Made by a program: the position numbers and the translations under genes. From Nitrospirota bacterium (lineage in GTDB: Bacteria; Nitrospirota; Thermodesulfovibrionia; UBA6902): a stretch of DNA of 14,806 nt. Below the pieces are notes generated by a model. It worked only from the letters and a program-made list of their open reading frames with translations. It was not told where the DNA came from and ran no database searches. The DNA is taken from contig WFVK01000271.1 in the NCBI GenBank assembly GCA_015491705.1, positions 1 through 14,806 on the forward strand, read 5' to 3'. Shown in pieces: positions 14,187-14,806 of this stretch (its first letter is position 1; every line of letters begins with the position of its first letter).

Positions 14187-14806
14187 ATGAAAATCTTGAG
14201 AAGATATTTTTTCAGGGAATTCTTCAGGTATTTCGTTATGATAGTCGCCGGTTTTACCGCGGTCTCCACAGTCGTGGAGTTTTTTGACAAGGCCGGTGAA
14301 TTTTATGCAAAAAGCCCGCCCGCGTACCTGATCATTGAGTATCTCCTGCTGCAGACTCCCCGGGTGATTCTGTATTCCCTGCCCTTTGCCTCGCTGTTTT
14401 CCGTTCTCATCACCATCGGAATAGCCTCGAGATGGAGGGAGACTATAATCATCAGGGCATCGGGAGCCAGCGTGAAAAACCTGTTTTCGGGTTTCCTGGT
14501 CATTGGGCTCCTTATCACCGGCACAGCCCTGTTTCTGGGAGAGACAGTGGTTCCGGCCGCAACAAGAAAGGCGGCATGGGTCAGGAAGGTGAAGATACTC
14601 GGGGAATCGCCGAAGATTATTCACAGCCGGCGGGCCCTGTGGCTGAAGGGCATCGACGGCAGCCTCATCCGCATCGACGGTTTCATAGAGAATGAAAACA
14701 GGATACTGAAGACGAGCATTTTTTCCTTTGACCGGTCCTTCGGGCTGGAAAAAAGAATAGAGGCGGATGAAGGCATATGGTCCGACAAACGGTGGGAGCT
14801 CAGGAA
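14187..14806 (+). CDS. lptG: LPS export ABC transporter permease LptG, N-terminal part
   Basis: ATG 14187 opens a frame that runs to the window edge without a stop: 206 complete codons plus two bases. It begins MKILRRYFFREFFRYFVMIV and has membrane segments at about 14-31, 57-80 and 100-118, then the start of a periplasmic domain containing RALWLKGIDGSLIRI and a W-S-D-K-R-W-E-L stretch typical of LptG. Together with LptF upstream it would form the LptFG permease. The C-terminal half lies outside the window, so truncation is due to the window edge. The start lies 10 bp after lptF and lacks a strong ribosome-binding site, suggesting coupling. Confidence 0.88.
   Translation, partial: MKILRRYFFREFFRYFVMIVAGFTAVSTVVEFFDKAGEFYAKSPPAYLIIEYLLLQTPRVILYSLPFASLFSVLITIGIASRWRETIIIRASGASVKNLFSGFLVIGLLITGTALFLGETVVPAATRKAAWVRKVKILGESPKIIHSRRALWLKGIDGSLIRIDGFIENENRILKTSIFSFDRSFGLEKRIEADEGIWSDKRWELR

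Noticed and set aside
14040..14624. 194-codon minus-strand frame opposite lptF/lptG
   Set aside because: The plus strand here encodes the clear LptF C-terminus and LptG N-terminus, so this is a shadow.

Overview
The window reads as part of the chromosome of a Gram-negative (diderm) bacterium that probably lives without oxygen or with little of it. LptF/LptG imply an LPS outer membrane, and a complete A-type flavodiiron protein implies defence against O2 or NO. The gene set and protein character recall Nitrospirota or deep-branching 'Deltaproteobacteria', but that placement is inference. Apart from an AT-richer left edge, the window is dense housekeeping sequence.

Layout, left to right. (1) 1-790: the end of a small unrecognised protein, overlapped by a PIN-domain protein in the style of a toxin-antitoxin pair. 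A short spacer follows with a 10-bp-period repeat and a 13-codon lysine-rich minigene with its own promoter-like and ribosome-binding signals. (2) 841-3086, minus strand: a promoter and stem-loop leader, the flavodiiron protein (fprA-like), then a class IV aminotransferase (IlvE/D-amino-acid type). (3) 3289-5103, plus strand: the ribosome-associated GTPase TypA/BipA. (4) 5118-10124, minus strand: glnB (PII), cmk, plsC, rpsA, sppA and an IHF-beta/HU-type gene. This is an expanded form of the classic cmk-rpsA-ihfB order, with plsC and sppA added. (5) 10241-14806, plus strand: glnE, divergent from glnB, so the PII protein and an enzyme PII proteins control in other bacteria face each other across a 116-bp gap. 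Then come lptF and the truncated start of lptG.

The most unusual content lies between the genes. A family of related intergenic elements occurs four times, all in the same orientation and all just upstream of minus-strand genes: two near full-length copies of about 170-180 bp flank sppA, and two partial copies precede the aminotransferase and rpsA. The intact copy upstream of sppA carries a strong Shine-Dalgarno sequence and a 31-codon reading frame ending 7 nt before the sppA start. The copy upstream of the IHF/HU gene is split by exactly 90 bp containing a MITE-like imperfect palindrome, placed between the Shine-Dalgarno and the ATG of the same small frame. The second copy thus serves as an empty-site reference for the insertion.

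The genes cover nitrogen-status signalling (GlnB-GlnE), translation (RpsA, TypA), nucleotide and phospholipid supply (Cmk, PlsC), nucleoid structure (IHF/HU), membrane proteolysis (SppA) and LPS export (LptFG). No complete new defence or metabolic system is visible. The repeat/small-ORF family is the best candidate for something undescribed.
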